Source: Gluconacetobacter sacchari
Lineage (GTDB): Bacteria; Pseudomonadota; Alphaproteobacteria; Acetobacterales; Acetobacteraceae
NCBI RefSeq assembly: GCF_014174255.1
Contig: NZ_JABEQJ010000007.1
Location: 95,529-159,528 of the forward strand
Reading direction: 5' to 3'
DNA: 64,000 bases
The position numbers and the translations under genes are program-made. This document shows positions 37,406 through 46,568 of this stretch, one piece after another. The notes below the pieces were generated by a model. That model worked only from the letters and a program-made list of their open reading frames with translations. It ran no database searches and was not told the origin of the DNA. Every line of letters begins with the position of its first letter. Within the stretch, counting starts at the first letter, position 1.

Positions 37406-37439
37406 GAAACGCCGCCCGCGCGAGGCGGGGCGGCGTTTC
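37406..37439 (-). terminator. 12-bp hairpin between pqqA and pqqB
   Basis: On the minus strand GAAACGCCGCCC pairs perfectly with GGGCGGCGTTTC around a 10-base loop. It lies 7 bases after the pqqA stop and 19 bases before the pqqB start. There is no U tract, so it is more likely an attenuator or mRNA stabiliser than a full terminator. It would allow more pqqA peptide than enzyme to be made, as substrate-to-enzyme balance requires (inference). Confidence 0.6.
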
Positions 37440-37446
37440 GTGCGGC

Positions 37447-37527
37447 TTATTTCTTCTGGCCGCAGACGTAGCTGTTGATTTCCGCGCCCAGCGGAACTTC
37501 GGTGATCTTCGGAGCAGTCCAGGCCAT
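37447..37527 (-). CDS. pqqA: PqqA precursor peptide
   Basis: 26 residues: MAWTAPKITEVPLGAEI followed by NSYVCGQKK. The crosslinked Glu and Tyr of the conserved E-x-x-x-Y unit are present as E16 and Y20. The ATG at 37527 has GGAGG six bases upstream, a strong ribosome site. PqqA is the ribosomal substrate from which PQQ is carved by PqqE, PqqF/G-type proteases, PqqB and PqqC. No pqqF is next to the operon in this window. It heads the operon. Confidence 0.96.
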   Translation of the reverse strand: MAWTAPKITEVPLGAEINSYVCGQKK

Positions 37528-37793
37528 GTGATCCTCCATCTTTCAGCGCGTGAAGGCGGGGTTCCGCTTTCATGCGGGATGTGAGCCGTTATGCGGGCGG
37601 CTTTCAAGCCTTGCCCACGGTGTTTCGCGGACGATCGCCGTTCAGAAAACGCACCTTTTCGTGATTTGCGGCGGCGGCGGGGCACCAATGCCGTGGCGCG
37701 TTATGCCTTGCGTCGGCGCGGGGAGAAGACTACGCCCCAAGCGATGGCGGTCGGGCGGGTCCTGTCCGCCGATGGCCGTTGGCGAGGCGGGGC

Positions 37794-39020
37794 ATGATGT
37801 TGGCTTCCGAGGAAGAAGAGGCCGATTCGTTCGAGGCGCGCCAGCAGCAGCGGGCCATCGAGGTCGTACGCCGCAGCCGCTTCAGCGCGCAGACCGTCTG
37901 CCTGCTGATCCTGACGGTGCTGGCGGTCTTCTATACGCTGTATTTCGCCTCGGCGATCATCCTGCCGATCGTGCTGGCGCTGGTGGCCAACCTGCTGCTG
38001 TCCGCGCCGATGCGCCTGCTGCATGCGCGGTTGCGCCTGCCCAAGACGCTGGCGGCGCTGTTCCTGATCCTGTGCCTGGTCGGGGTGGTGGGGGCGATCG
38101 GCACCGCGATCTCGGTGCCCGCCGCCGGCTGGATCAGCCGCGCGCCGCAGACCATGGCCGCGATCCAGGCCCATATGGCGGTGTTGCGTGGGCCGTTGCG
38201 GATGATCCAGTCCGCCAACGACCGGATCGAGAGCTTCCTGGACGTGGTCAGCGGCCGGGGTGGGCGTGGGAGCGGGCAGATCGCGCTGCTGGCGCCGGCC
38301 GCGCCCGCGGGTGCGGGGGGGCTGGGCACGTTCGGCTCCAGCGTGCTGCTGGGAACGCGGGCCTTCGTGGGCCAGCTCTTTACCATGATGCTGATGCTGT
38401 TCTTCCTGCTGGCGCAGGGCGACAGCCTGCTGCGGCGTTTCGTCGAAATCATGCCGACCTTCGCCGACAAGCGCCGCGCGGTGCAGATCGCCTACCAGAT
38501 CGAACGCAACGTCTCGCTGTACCTGACGACGATCACGATCATCAACGTGCTGGTCGGGCTGGCGAACATGCTGCAATGCTGGGTGTTCGGCCTGCCCAAC
38601 CCGCTGCTGTGGGGGGTGCTGGCGTTCCTGCTGAACTATATCCCCATCATCGGGCCGCTGACCGGGATCGTGATCTATTTCGTCATCAGCCTGTTCGTCT
38701 TTCCCTCGGTGCTCCAGGCGCTGCTGCCGCCGATGGTCTATCTGTGCATCCATCTGATGGAAGGCGAGACGATCACCCCGATGGTGCTGGCCCGGCGCTT
38801 CACGCTCAACCCGGTGCTGGTCATGGGGTCGCTGATGTTCTGGGACTGGCTATGGGGGGTGTGGGGGGCCTTCCTGTCGGTGCCCATGCTCGCGGTGTTC
38901 AAGATCATCTGCGACCATGTCGAGGTGCTGACCCCGATCGGCCACATCGTCGGCGGCCCGGCGCGCAGCGTGTCGGCGCGGCCGCCGGCCGTGCCCGAAC
39001 CCAGCCCCGAGGCCGAGTAA
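37794..39020 (+). CDS. AI-2E family transporter (PerM/YdiK-like)
   Basis: 408 residues with about seven to eight transmembrane segments. The N-terminal pair (TVCLLILTVLAVFYTLYFAS, ILPIVLALVANLLL) is followed by a cytoplasmic amphipathic region. The C-terminal block contains the family signature ALLNYIPIIGP-like FLLNYIPIIGPLTGI and LEGETITPMVL-like LMEGETITPMVLARRF. Members export small molecules or act as ion antiporters; the substrate is unknown. ATGATG at 37794/37797 follows GGCGGGG. It is convergent with fnr, with an 11-base gap. Confidence 0.87.
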   Translation: MMLASEEEEADSFEARQQQRAIEVVRRSRFSAQTVCLLILTVLAVFYTLYFASAIILPIVLALVANLLLSAPMRLLHARLRLPKTLAALFLILCLVGVVGAIGTAISVPAAGWISRAPQTMAAIQAHMAVLRGPLRMIQSANDRIESFLDVVSGRGGRGSGQIALLAPAAPAGAGGLGTFGSSVLLGTRAFVGQLFTMMLMLFFLLAQGDSLLRRFVEIMPTFADKRRAVQIAYQIERNVSLYLTTITIINVLVGLANMLQCWVFGLPNPLLWGVLAFLLNYIPIIGPLTGIVIYFVISLFVFPSVLQALLPPMVYLCIHLMEGETITPMVLARRFTLNPVLVMGSLMFWDWLWGVWGAFLSVPMLAVFKIICDHVEVLTPIGHIVGGPARSVSARPPAVPEPSPEAE

Positions 39021-39031
39021 CGTGCCGCCGC

Positions 39032-39793
39032 TCAGGCCGCCTCGCCCGCCGCGAGGGTTTCGAGGCGTTCGCTCGCGGTGACGCGGACCGTGTGGCCCCT
39101 GCCGATCGCGATCAGCCGTTCGGCGCGCATCCAGCTCAGGGTCCGGCTGACGGTTTCGATCGTCAGGCCCAGATAGTCGGCCATGTCCGACCGGGTCATC
39201 GGCAGCGGCACGTCCTGCGACGGGTCCGTGGCGTCGCGCATCCGGTCCAGCAGGAAGCTGGCCACCCGCTCGCGCGCCGTCTTGCGGCCCAGCAGCAGCA
39301 TCTGGTTCTGCGCCGCGACCAGTTCGTTCGAGGCTTCGGCCAGCAGCCGGCGTTCCAGCCTGGGGAAATCGTCCATCAACTGGCGCATGCGGGCCCGCGA
39401 GAACCGGCACAGCCGCACCGTGTCCATCGCCTCGGCGCCGAACGCGTACTGATCGGACACCGCCAGGCCCAGGAAATGCCCGGTGGTGGCGAAGCCCATG
39501 ATCTGCCGCCGTCCGTCGGGCAGGGCCTTGAACAGCTTCACGTTGCCCGAGGTGATATTGTAGAAATCGGTGGCCGCCGTGCCTTCCTCGATGAAGGTGC
39601 GGCCCGGCAGGACCAGCGTTTCCACCGCCACCTCGGCCAGGCGGGCGATGTCGTCGTCGTCGATGACGCTACAGACGCTCTGGGCCCGGATGCCGCAGGT
39701 CAGGCAATAGCCGGGCTGCCGGTGGGCGCCGGCCAGGATCAGGCGGCGCGGGCGGGACTCGCGCTGGTGCAGGCAGGTGGTCTGATCAGACAT
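39032..39793 (-). CDS. fnr: FNR-type oxygen-responsive regulator (Crp/Fnr family)
   Basis: 253 residues from the ATG at 39793. Four cysteines suited to a 4Fe-4S cluster are present: C30, C33, C41 in CLTCGIRAQSVC, and C129 in VRLCRFSR. The cyclic-nucleotide-like barrel follows, then a helix-turn-helix with LGLTIETVSRTLS, where E-x-x-S-R is the FNR recognition set for TTGAT half-sites. A perfect TTGAT-N4-ATCAA site lies 111 bases upstream, so it probably regulates itself. An in-frame ATG at 39883 is less likely. Confidence 0.9.
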   Translation of the reverse strand: MSDQTTCLHQRESRPRRLILAGAHRQPGYCLTCGIRAQSVCSVIDDDDIARLAEVAVETLVLPGRTFIEEGTAATDFYNITSGNVKLFKALPDGRRQIMGFATTGHFLGLAVSDQYAFGAEAMDTVRLCRFSRARMRQLMDDFPRLERRLLAEASNELVAAQNQMLLLGRKTARERVASFLLDRMRDATDPSQDVPLPMTRSDMADYLGLTIETVSRTLSWMRAERLIAIGRGHTVRVTASERLETLAAGEAA

Positions 39794-39903
39794 ATCGTCC
39801 GGGTTCCTCCCGGTTCTGGCCCGCCGGGAGGCGGACCGGTCGTTGCAGCATGGGCGGCCATCGGGCCGACCGGATCGCGACATGCATCAGAATGCGGGCT
39901 GAG

Positions 39904-39917
39904 TTGATCTGAATCAA
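39904..39917. promoter_or_regulatory. FNR box TTGATCTGAATCAA (fnr side)
   Basis: A perfect TTGAT-N4-ATCAA palindrome, the binding consensus of FNR/FixK proteins. It lies 111 bases before the fnr ATG, so autoregulation is likely. The cognate regulator is encoded next door and carries the matching ExxSR recognition helix. Confidence 0.8.
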
Positions 39918-40192
39918 TGCCTTTTCCAGCATCGGACCCAAGCGTGGCGGGTTGGCGGGTTTTCGGCGTACGCGATCCGGCATGCCGGCCTTGCCCCGAT
40001 CGTCGGTTTGCCGCGGTTCGAGGGCCGTCGTGCCCGCGCTGCCGCCCCCGGGGGGCGGCGATCTTCTTTTCATGCGTGCCTGATATGCGCGACGGGCGGG
40101 GCGGGGTGGCGCGCGGGAGGGCGCCCCGGGAGCCGTCCGGTGGGCCGCCCGGTGCCGGTTCGGACCCCGATCGAGATGTCGCAGGATATGGC

Positions 40193-40206
40193 TTGATTTA
40201 TGTCAA
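40193..40206. promoter_or_regulatory. FNR box TTGATTTATGTCAA (ompW side)
   Basis: A match to TTGAY-N4-RTCAA. Its centre is about 82 bases before the ompW ATG. A class II site centred at -41.5 would place the transcript start near 40241, leaving a leader of about 40 bases. This suggests anaerobic or microaerobic activation of ompW and hemN. Confidence 0.8.
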
Positions 40207-40281
40207 GGCGATGACAGGCGGTGCGTGGTGAATGCACGTCACACGATGTTCTTCATCGCTGAAAGTTGAAAGGCGCACACG

Positions 40282-41073
40282 ATGAAAATGACCCGTAGCC
40301 TCGTCGTTCCGGTCCTGGCCGGCCTGCTGGCGTTGGCACCGGGCGCGGGACGGGCTCAGACGGCGACGCCGTCGGTCTATGTCAACGCGCCGGTCGCGTC
40401 CGATGCCGTGCCGCCGCCGCCGTCGCGCAGCGGCCATTGCGGCCTGTTCGAGACCTGTGCCGGTACCAGGATCGGCCTGGGCAAAGGGGATTTCCTGATC
40501 CGCCTGTCCGCGCTGGGCGTGATGCCCGAGGATCGCGACAGCAAGCTGTGGATCAATGGCAACGCGGTGGCCGGCCGGGTGAAGACCACGCGCCAGGTCA
40601 CGCCGGAGCTGACGTTCGAATATTTCTTCACCGACAATCTGTCGGTGGACCTGATCGCCGCCAGTTCGCGGCATGAGGTCGCGGCCGATGGGGTCGGCGG
40701 GGCGGCCCATGTCGATGTCGGCAGCGCCTGGGTGCTGCCGCCGACCGTGACCTTCGCGTGGCATTTCCGGCCGCACAAGCGCTTCAACCCCTATGTGGGC
40801 GTGGGCGGCACCATGGCGTGGTTCCATAACGTCTCGCCGGCCGGCGGGCTGGTGCAGAAGCTGAATGTCGGCTTTACCGGCGGCCCGTCGGTCAATGCGG
40901 GCTTCGATTACCAGCTGGTGGGCAACTGGTTCTTCAACTTCGACGTCAAGCAGATGTTCATGCGGATGCATGCCTGGGCCAATGACCGTGGCGGCGTCAG
41001 CGGCCCCTTCATCAAGGCCCATGATTCGCTCGACCCGACCGTGGTCGGTGCCGGTATCGAATACCGGTTCTGA
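40282..41073 (+). CDS. ompW: OmpW family outer membrane protein
   Basis: 263 residues. A signal peptide (LVVPVLAGLLALAPGAGRA) is followed by an eight-strand barrel pattern. Family signatures: GDFLIRLSALGVMPED, FEYFFTDNLSVDLIAA, PHKRFNPYVGVGG and the C-terminal aromatic end VVGAGIEYRF. OmpW forms a small hydrophobic channel. In enterobacteria ompW is FNR-activated, and here an FNR box lies upstream. hemN follows after 4 bases. Confidence 0.93.
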   Translation: MKMTRSLVVPVLAGLLALAPGAGRAQTATPSVYVNAPVASDAVPPPPSRSGHCGLFETCAGTRIGLGKGDFLIRLSALGVMPEDRDSKLWINGNAVAGRVKTTRQVTPELTFEYFFTDNLSVDLIAASSRHEVAADGVGGAAHVDVGSAWVLPPTVTFAWHFRPHKRFNPYVGVGGTMAWFHNVSPAGGLVQKLNVGFTGGPSVNAGFDYQLVGNWFFNFDVKQMFMRMHAWANDRGGVSGPFIKAHDSLDPTVVGAGIEYRF

Positions 41074-41077
41074 TCCC

Positions 41078-42448
41078 GTGGACGGGCTGCCTCCTTCCGA
41101 CATGCTGGTTCGGTATGGGGGCAACCTGCCGCGCTATACCAGCTACCCGACCGCGGCGCAGTTCGATGCCTCGGTCGGTGCCGCCGAAGCCGACGCGTGG
41201 CTGCGCGCGGTTCCGCAGGGGGTGGCGGTCTCGCTCTACCTGCATGTTCCGTTCTGCGACGTGCTGTGCCTGTTCTGCGGGTGCAATACCGCCGTGGTGC
41301 GCGATGCCGGGCTGCGGGAGGCCTACGGCCGGCTGCTGATCGAGGAATTGCGGCGGGTCGCGGCGCGGCTCGGCCCCGGTCATCCGGTGCGGCACGTCCA
41401 ATGGGGCGGCGGCACGCCGACGACCCTGCCGCCGGACAGCATGCGCGCGGTGATGCGGGAGGTCCGCCGCCTGTTCACCGTGGACGCGAACGCCGAAATC
41501 GCCGTCGAACTCGACCCGCGTTTCCTGCCCGACGCCTGTCCGGCGCTGCTGGCGGAGCTGGGGGTCAACCGGGTCAGCCTGGGGGTCCAGGACCTCGATC
41601 CCGCCGTGCAGGCGGCCAGCGGCCGGGTGCAGAGCCTGGAGCAGACCCTGGAATGCGTGCGGCGGGTGCGCGCGGCCGGGATCGGGTCGGTCAATATCGA
41701 CCTGATCTATGGCCTGCCGTACCAGACCGTCGAGGGGGCGGGAGCGACCGCCGCGACCGTCGCCGCCCAGTTGCGGCCGGACCGGCTGGCGGTGTTCGGC
41801 TATGCCCATGTGCCGTGGAAGCAGAAGCGCCAGGGGCTGCTGCCCGAGGCCGCGCTGCCGCCGCCGGCCGCGCGGCTGGCCCAGCGGGCGCGCATCGACG
41901 CGGCGCTGCGCGGCGCCCGGTATCGCGCCATCGGGCTGGACCATTACGCCCGGCCCGGCGACGCGCTGTGCCTGGCCGCCGAGACCGGCACCCTGCGCCG
42001 CAATTTCCAGGGCTATACGGTCGATCCCGCGCCGGTGCTGATCGGGGTCGGCGCCTCGGCGATTTCCATCTTTCCCCAGGGCATGACCCAGAACGTGCCG
42101 GCGCAGGCCTTCTACGCGCGTGCCATGGCGGCGTCGGACGACCTGCCGGCGGTGCGCGGCGTGCGCCGGACCGAGGACGACCGGCTGCGCGGCGAGGTGA
42201 TCGAACGGCTGATGTGCGCCCTGCGGGCCGACCCGGCCGCCATCGGGGCGCGTCACGGGGCCGGTGCCGGGTGGTATGACGGCGCGTGGCCAGGCCTGCG
42301 GCAGGCCGAGCATGACGGGCTGGTGGTGCTGGAGGGCACCGTGATCCGCGTGACCGAGGCCGGCCGGCCCTTCCTGCGCAATATCGCGGCCCTGTTCGAC
42401 GCGCATCACGCGCCGGCCGGGGTCAGGCGCCATGCCGGCGCCCTGTAA
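41078..42448 (+). CDS. hemN: Oxygen-independent coproporphyrinogen III oxidase
   Basis: 456 residues from GTG at 41078; ATG at 41102 is an alternative, as both keep the conserved RYTSYPTAAQF. HemN converts coproporphyrinogen III to protoporphyrinogen IX without O2 using radical SAM chemistry. The cluster motif is CDVLCLFCGC near residue 60, with QWGGGTPTTL near 105 and a C-terminal region of the HemN type (FQGYTVDPAPVLIGVGASAIS). It shares a transcript with ompW and is probably FNR-dependent. Confidence 0.93.
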   Translation: MDGLPPSDMLVRYGGNLPRYTSYPTAAQFDASVGAAEADAWLRAVPQGVAVSLYLHVPFCDVLCLFCGCNTAVVRDAGLREAYGRLLIEELRRVAARLGPGHPVRHVQWGGGTPTTLPPDSMRAVMREVRRLFTVDANAEIAVELDPRFLPDACPALLAELGVNRVSLGVQDLDPAVQAASGRVQSLEQTLECVRRVRAAGIGSVNIDLIYGLPYQTVEGAGATAATVAAQLRPDRLAVFGYAHVPWKQKRQGLLPEAALPPPAARLAQRARIDAALRGARYRAIGLDHYARPGDALCLAAETGTLRRNFQGYTVDPAPVLIGVGASAISIFPQGMTQNVPAQAFYARAMAASDDLPAVRGVRRTEDDRLRGEVIERLMCALRADPAAIGARHGAGAGWYDGAWPGLRQAEHDGLVVLEGTVIRVTEAGRPFLRNIAALFDAHHAPAGVRRHAGAL

Positions 42449-43082
42449 TGCCGCCGCCGCCTCGGTGCGGGGGGCGCGGGCGCGGCGCTGGCCGTTCGCG
42501 CACTGGCTGCTGGACGATGTCCTGCCGCCGGCGGCCTGCGCCGCGCTGGTGGGCTGGGACCCGGGAGCGGCATCCCATGGCGGGGATACCGGCGGCCGGC
42601 GCGATGCCCGCAACGGACGGCGGGTCTTCGTCACGCCCCGGGCGCGCCGCGATCCGGCGCTGGACCTGCTGGCCCGCATGTTCGACGCGGCGGAGGCGCG
42701 CGACGCGATCGCCGCGCGCTGCGGCGCCCGGCTGGCCGGCACCGCCCTGCGGCTGGAACTGTGCCTGGATACCGACGGGTTCTGGCTGGAGCCGCATACC
42801 GATATCGGGGCCAAGGCGCTGACCCTGCTGGTCGCGCTGTCGTCCGGGCCCGGGGCGGCGGACTGGGGTACTGACCTGATGACGGCGGACGGCATGCCGG
42901 TCGCGCGGGCCAGCGGGGCGTTCAATTCCGGCCTGATGTTCGTGCCTGGCGCGGCGAGCTGGCATGGCTTCGTGCGCCGGCCGATCCGGGGGGTGCGGCG
43001 GTCGCTGATCGTCAATTTCGTCTCGGCCGAATGGCGTGCGACCGGGGAACTGGCGTTCGCCCCCCGGGGTGACGCGCGCTGA
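42432..43082 (+). CDS. 2OG-Fe(II) oxygenase family protein
   Basis: 216 residues. A double-stranded beta-helix with the iron triad is visible: H-x-D in LEPHTDIGAKALTLLVAL near residue 121, and the distal His with 2-oxoglutarate Arg in SWHGFVRRPIRGVRRSLIVNF near 176-196. The substrate is unknown. It overlaps the end of hemN by 17 bases and so belongs to the same operon as ompW and hemN. An O2-using enzyme in a probable low-oxygen operon is odd. Confidence 0.8.
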   Translation: MPAPCNAAAASVRGARARRWPFAHWLLDDVLPPAACAALVGWDPGAASHGGDTGGRRDARNGRRVFVTPRARRDPALDLLARMFDAAEARDAIAARCGARLAGTALRLELCLDTDGFWLEPHTDIGAKALTLLVALSSGPGAADWGTDLMTADGMPVARASGAFNSGLMFVPGAASWHGFVRRPIRGVRRSLIVNFVSAEWRATGELAFAPRGDAR

Positions 43083-43163
43083 CGCGCCGGGCGGTTTTGC
43101 GTTTCGGCCCCGTTCGGTTCTAGGAAGGCATAAATCTTCCAGCAGGACGAGGCGAGAAAGGCG

Positions 43164-44801
43164 ATGACCGAACACGCGCGCGAGACGATGGAATTCGATA
43201 TTGTCGTTGTCGGGGGCGGCCCGTCCGGTCTGGCGGCGGCGATCCGGCTGCGGCAGCTCGTGCCGCAGGCCACGGTGTGCCTGATCGAGAAGGGCAGCGA
43301 GATCGGCGCCCATATCCTGTCCGGCGCGGTGATCGAGCCGCGCGCGCTGGACGAATTGCTGCCCGACTGGCGCGAGACCGGCGCGCCGCTGGACACGCCG
43401 GTGACGGAGGAGGCGATGCTCTTCCTGACCGAAAGCCGGGGCTACACGGTGCCGATGCTGGACCGGGTGATGCCGCACATGCGCAACCACGGCAATTACA
43501 TCGTCAGCCTGGGCGATGTCTGCCGCTGGCTGGCCGGGCGGGCCGAGGAGATGGGGGTGGAGATCTATCCCGGCTTCGCCGGCGCGGACCTGCTGGTCGA
43601 GGACGGGCGCGTCGCGGGCGTGGTGACGGGCGACATGGGGATCGGCCGCGATGGCGAGCCGGGGCCGAACTATGCCCCGGGGATGGAACTGCGCGCGAGA
43701 TATACCCTGTTCGCCGAAGGGTGCCGGGGGTCGCTGACCAAGCGGCTGATGGCGCTGTACAACCTGCGCAAGGGCGTGGACCCGCAGACCTATGGCCTGG
43801 GGATCAAGGAACTGTGGGAGGTGCCGGCCGGCCAGCATCGCCCCGGGCTGGTGCAGCACAGTTTCGGCTGGCCGCTGGACGACCGGACCTATGGCGGCGC
43901 CTGGATGTATCATTTCGGCGAGAACCTGGTCTCGTACGGCTTCGTGGTCGGGCTGGATTATCCCAATACCTGGCTGTCGCCGTTCGACGAGATGCAGCGC
44001 CTGAAGCTGCATCCGTCCTTCCGGCCCACCTTCGAGGGCGGGCGGCGCATCGCCTATGGGGCGCGGGCGCTGTCGGAGGGGGGAATCCAGTCGGTTCCGC
44101 GCCTGACCTTCCCTGGCGGGGCCTTGATCGGCGACACGGCCGGATTCCTGAACGTGCCCAAGATCAAGGGCACCCATACCGCGATGAAATCCGGCATGCT
44201 GGCCGCCGAGGCGGTGGCCGAGGCGATGGCGGGCGGCCGGGCGGAGCCGGCGTCGTACACCGCCCGCGTGCGCAAATCCTGGCTGTGGGAGGAACTGCGC
44301 GCCGTACGCAATGTGCGCCCGGCCTTCGCGCGCTTCGGCATGAAGGGGGGCGCGCTCTATGCGGGCATCGACGCCATGCTGCTGCGCGGCCGGGCGCCGT
44401 GGACGCTGCATCATCGGCATGCGGACAACGAGGTGCTGGAATCCGCCACCCAGTCGCCGCCGATCGCCTATCCCAAGCCGGACGGCAGGATCACCTTCGA
44501 CAAGCTGTCCTCAGTGTTCCTGTCCGCCACCAATCATGAGGAGGACCAGCCGGTTCATCTGAAGCTGCGCAACGAGGCGCTGTGGCGGACGGTGAACTGG
44601 GATGTGTTCCGCGTGCCCGAAAGCCGGTATTGCCCGGCCGGGGTCTACGAGGCCGTGGATGTCGAGACCGCGCCGCGCCTCCAGATCAACGCGCAGAACT
44701 GCGTGCATTGCAAGACATGCGACATCAAGGACCCGGCGCAGAATATCGACTGGTGCGTGCCCGAGGGCGCCGGTGGGCCGAACTATCCCGGCGGGATGTG
44801 A
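43164..44801 (+). CDS. Electron transfer flavoprotein-ubiquinone oxidoreductase
   Basis: 545 residues, full length. It passes electrons from ETF to ubiquinone in the inner membrane. The FAD motif VVVGGGPSGLAAAIRLRQ is at the N-terminus; the C-terminal 4Fe-4S ferredoxin-like part has cysteines in YCPAGVYE, NCVHCKTCDIKDPAQNI and WCVPEGAGGPNYPGG. The genes for both ETF subunits follow on the same strand after 82 bases, forming a functional set. Confidence 0.96.
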   Translation: MTEHARETMEFDIVVVGGGPSGLAAAIRLRQLVPQATVCLIEKGSEIGAHILSGAVIEPRALDELLPDWRETGAPLDTPVTEEAMLFLTESRGYTVPMLDRVMPHMRNHGNYIVSLGDVCRWLAGRAEEMGVEIYPGFAGADLLVEDGRVAGVVTGDMGIGRDGEPGPNYAPGMELRARYTLFAEGCRGSLTKRLMALYNLRKGVDPQTYGLGIKELWEVPAGQHRPGLVQHSFGWPLDDRTYGGAWMYHFGENLVSYGFVVGLDYPNTWLSPFDEMQRLKLHPSFRPTFEGGRRIAYGARALSEGGIQSVPRLTFPGGALIGDTAGFLNVPKIKGTHTAMKSGMLAAEAVAEAMAGGRAEPASYTARVRKSWLWEELRAVRNVRPAFARFGMKGGALYAGIDAMLLRGRAPWTLHHRHADNEVLESATQSPPIAYPKPDGRITFDKLSSVFLSATNHEEDQPVHLKLRNEALWRTVNWDVFRVPESRYCPAGVYEAVDVETAPRLQINAQNCVHCKTCDIKDPAQNIDWCVPEGAGGPNYPGGM

Positions 44802-44883
44802 TTTTTTGATGAAATGCGCTATGGGGACGCCCTCCCCGAGGTGAATGCTCCACATTTCCGCTGACAGACAGGCGAAGAGGTCC

Positions 44884-45633
44884 ATGAAGGTTCTTGTTCC
44901 CGTAAAGCGTGTGATCGATTTCAACATCAAGCCGCGCGTGAAGGCGGACGGCACGGGTGTCGAAACCGCCGGCGTGAAGATGTCGATGAACCCGTTCGAC
45001 GAGATCGCGATCGAGGAAGCGGTGCGCCTGAAGGAAAAGGGCATCGCGACCGAGGTGGTGGCGGTGTCGGTCGGCGTGCAGCAGGCGCAGGACACGCTGC
45101 GCACCGCGATGGCGATGGGCGCGGACCGGGCGATCCTGGTCCTGACCGATGTGGCGGTGGAACCGCTGGGCGTCGCCAAGATCCTGAAGGCGCTGGTGGC
45201 GAAGGAAAGCCCCGACCTGGTGCTGCTGGGCAAGCAGGCGATCGACGACGACATGAATGCCACCGGCCAGATGCTGGCCGGCCTGCTGGGCTGGGCCCAG
45301 GGCACGTTCGCCAGCCGGATCGAGATCGCGGATGGCAGGGCAAGCGTGACGCGCGAGGTCGATGGCGGGCTGGAGACGCTGGCGCTGACGCTGCCGGCGA
45401 TCGTGACCGCCGACCTGCGGCTGAACGAGCCGCGCTATGCCTCGCTGCCCAACATCATGAAGGCGCGCAAGAAGCCGTTGGAGACGATCGCGCCCGGCGA
45501 TCTGGGGGTGGATGTGACGCCGCGCCTGACCATCGTCTCGGTGGCCGAGCCGCCGGCGCGTCAGCAGGGCATCAGGGTCGAATCCGCCGCCGACCTGGTG
45601 GCGCGTCTGCGCAACGAAGCGAAGGTGATCTGA
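44884..45633 (+). CDS. etfB: Electron transfer flavoprotein beta subunit
   Basis: 249 residues. The ETF beta signature [18 protein letters not shown] opens the protein, followed by [19 protein letters not shown] and [19 protein letters not shown]. It binds AMP and docks with EtfA. The ATG at 44884 has AGAGG upstream and is preferred over 44845. EtfA starts 2 bases after its stop. Confidence 0.97.
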   Translation: MKVLVPVKRVIDFNIKPRVKADGTGVETAGVKMSMNPFDEIAIEEAVRLKEKGIATEVVAVSVGVQQAQDTLRTAMAMGADRAILVLTDVAVEPLGVAKILKALVAKESPDLVLLGKQAIDDDMNATGQMLAGLLGWAQGTFASRIEIADGRASVTREVDGGLETLALTLPAIVTADLRLNEPRYASLPNIMKARKKPLETIAPGDLGVDVTPRLTIVSVAEPPARQQGIRVESAADLVARLRNEAKVI

Positions 45634-45635
45634 TC

Positions 45636-46568
45636 ATGGCCGTACTCGTTTTCCTGGATCATGAATCCGGTGCCATCCGCCAGGCGTCGCGGTCGGCCGT
45701 GACGGCGGCGCGGGCGCTGGGCGAGGTGCATGCGCTGGTGACGGGCGATGCCGCCGTGGCCGATGCCGCGGCGCGGATCGACGGCGTGGCCAAGGTGCTG
45801 CGCGCGGCCGGTGCGGCCGCCGCGCATGAGCTGGCCGAGCCGTTGGCGGCGGTGATCGCCGACCTGGCCCCCGGCTACAGCCACATCGTCGCGGCCTCCG
45901 GCGCCAGCGGGAAGAATATCCTGCCGCGTGCCGCCGCCCTGCTGGACGTGCAGCCGATTCCGGACGTGGTGTCGATCGTCGATGCCGATACGTTCGTGCG
46001 CCCGATCTATGCCGGCAGCGCGTTGGCCACGGTGAAATCGTCGGACGCGAAGAAGGTGCTGACGGTGCGGGCCTCGTCCTTCGACCCGGCGCCGGCCGAG
46101 GGCGGCGCGGCGCCGATCGAGCAGGTGGTGGTGCCGGAAGGGCCCGTGCTGTCGACGTTCGTCTCGATCGCGCTGTCGCAGTCCGAGCGGCCCGAGCTGG
46201 AATCGGCGCGGGTGATCGTCTCGGGTGGCCGGGGCATGCAGAACGAAGAGAACTTCAAGCTGCTGAACCCGCTGGCCGACCGGCTGGGGGCGGCCATCGG
46301 CGCCTCGCGCGCCGCCGTCGATGCGGGCTTCGTGCCCAATGACTACCAGGTGGGGCAGACCGGCAAGATCGTGGCGCCGGACCTGTATATCGCCGTGGGG
46401 ATTTCGGGCGCGATCCAGCATCTGGCCGGGATGAAGGACAGCAAGGTGATCGTCGCGATCAACAAGGACCCCGAGGCGCCGATCTTCCAGGTGGCGGATT
46501 ACGGGCTGGTCGGCGACCTGTTCGAGGTTCTGCCGCAGCTTGAGGCGGCGCTGGACAAGGCGGGCTGA
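45636..46568 (+). CDS. etfA: Electron transfer flavoprotein alpha subunit
   Basis: 310 residues. The FAD-binding C-terminal domain is intact: [17 protein letters not shown], then [20 protein letters not shown], then [20 protein letters not shown]. EtfA/EtfB accept electrons from acyl-CoA and related dehydrogenases and deliver them to ETF-QO, encoded just upstream. A 13-base direct duplication covers its stop codon and the bases after it. Confidence 0.97.
   Translation: MAVLVFLDHESGAIRQASRSAVTAARALGEVHALVTGDAAVADAAARIDGVAKVLRAAGAAAAHELAEPLAAVIADLAPGYSHIVAASGASGKNILPRAAALLDVQPIPDVVSIVDADTFVRPIYAGSALATVKSSDAKKVLTVRASSFDPAPAEGGAAPIEQVVVPEGPVLSTFVSIALSQSERPELESARVIVSGGRGMQNEENFKLLNPLADRLGAAIGASRAAVDAGFVPNDYQVGQTGKIVAPDLYIAVGISGAIQHLAGMKDSKVIVAINKDPEAPIFQVADYGLVGDLFEVLPQLEAALDKAG

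Larger units (their letters stand above)
39794..40281. other. Intergenic region between fnr and ompW
   Basis: 488 bases without a convincing gene. It holds two perfect FNR-type palindromes, one near the fnr end (39904-39917) and one near the ompW end (40193-40206). No terminator or RNA gene is apparent in the middle. Confidence 0.7.
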
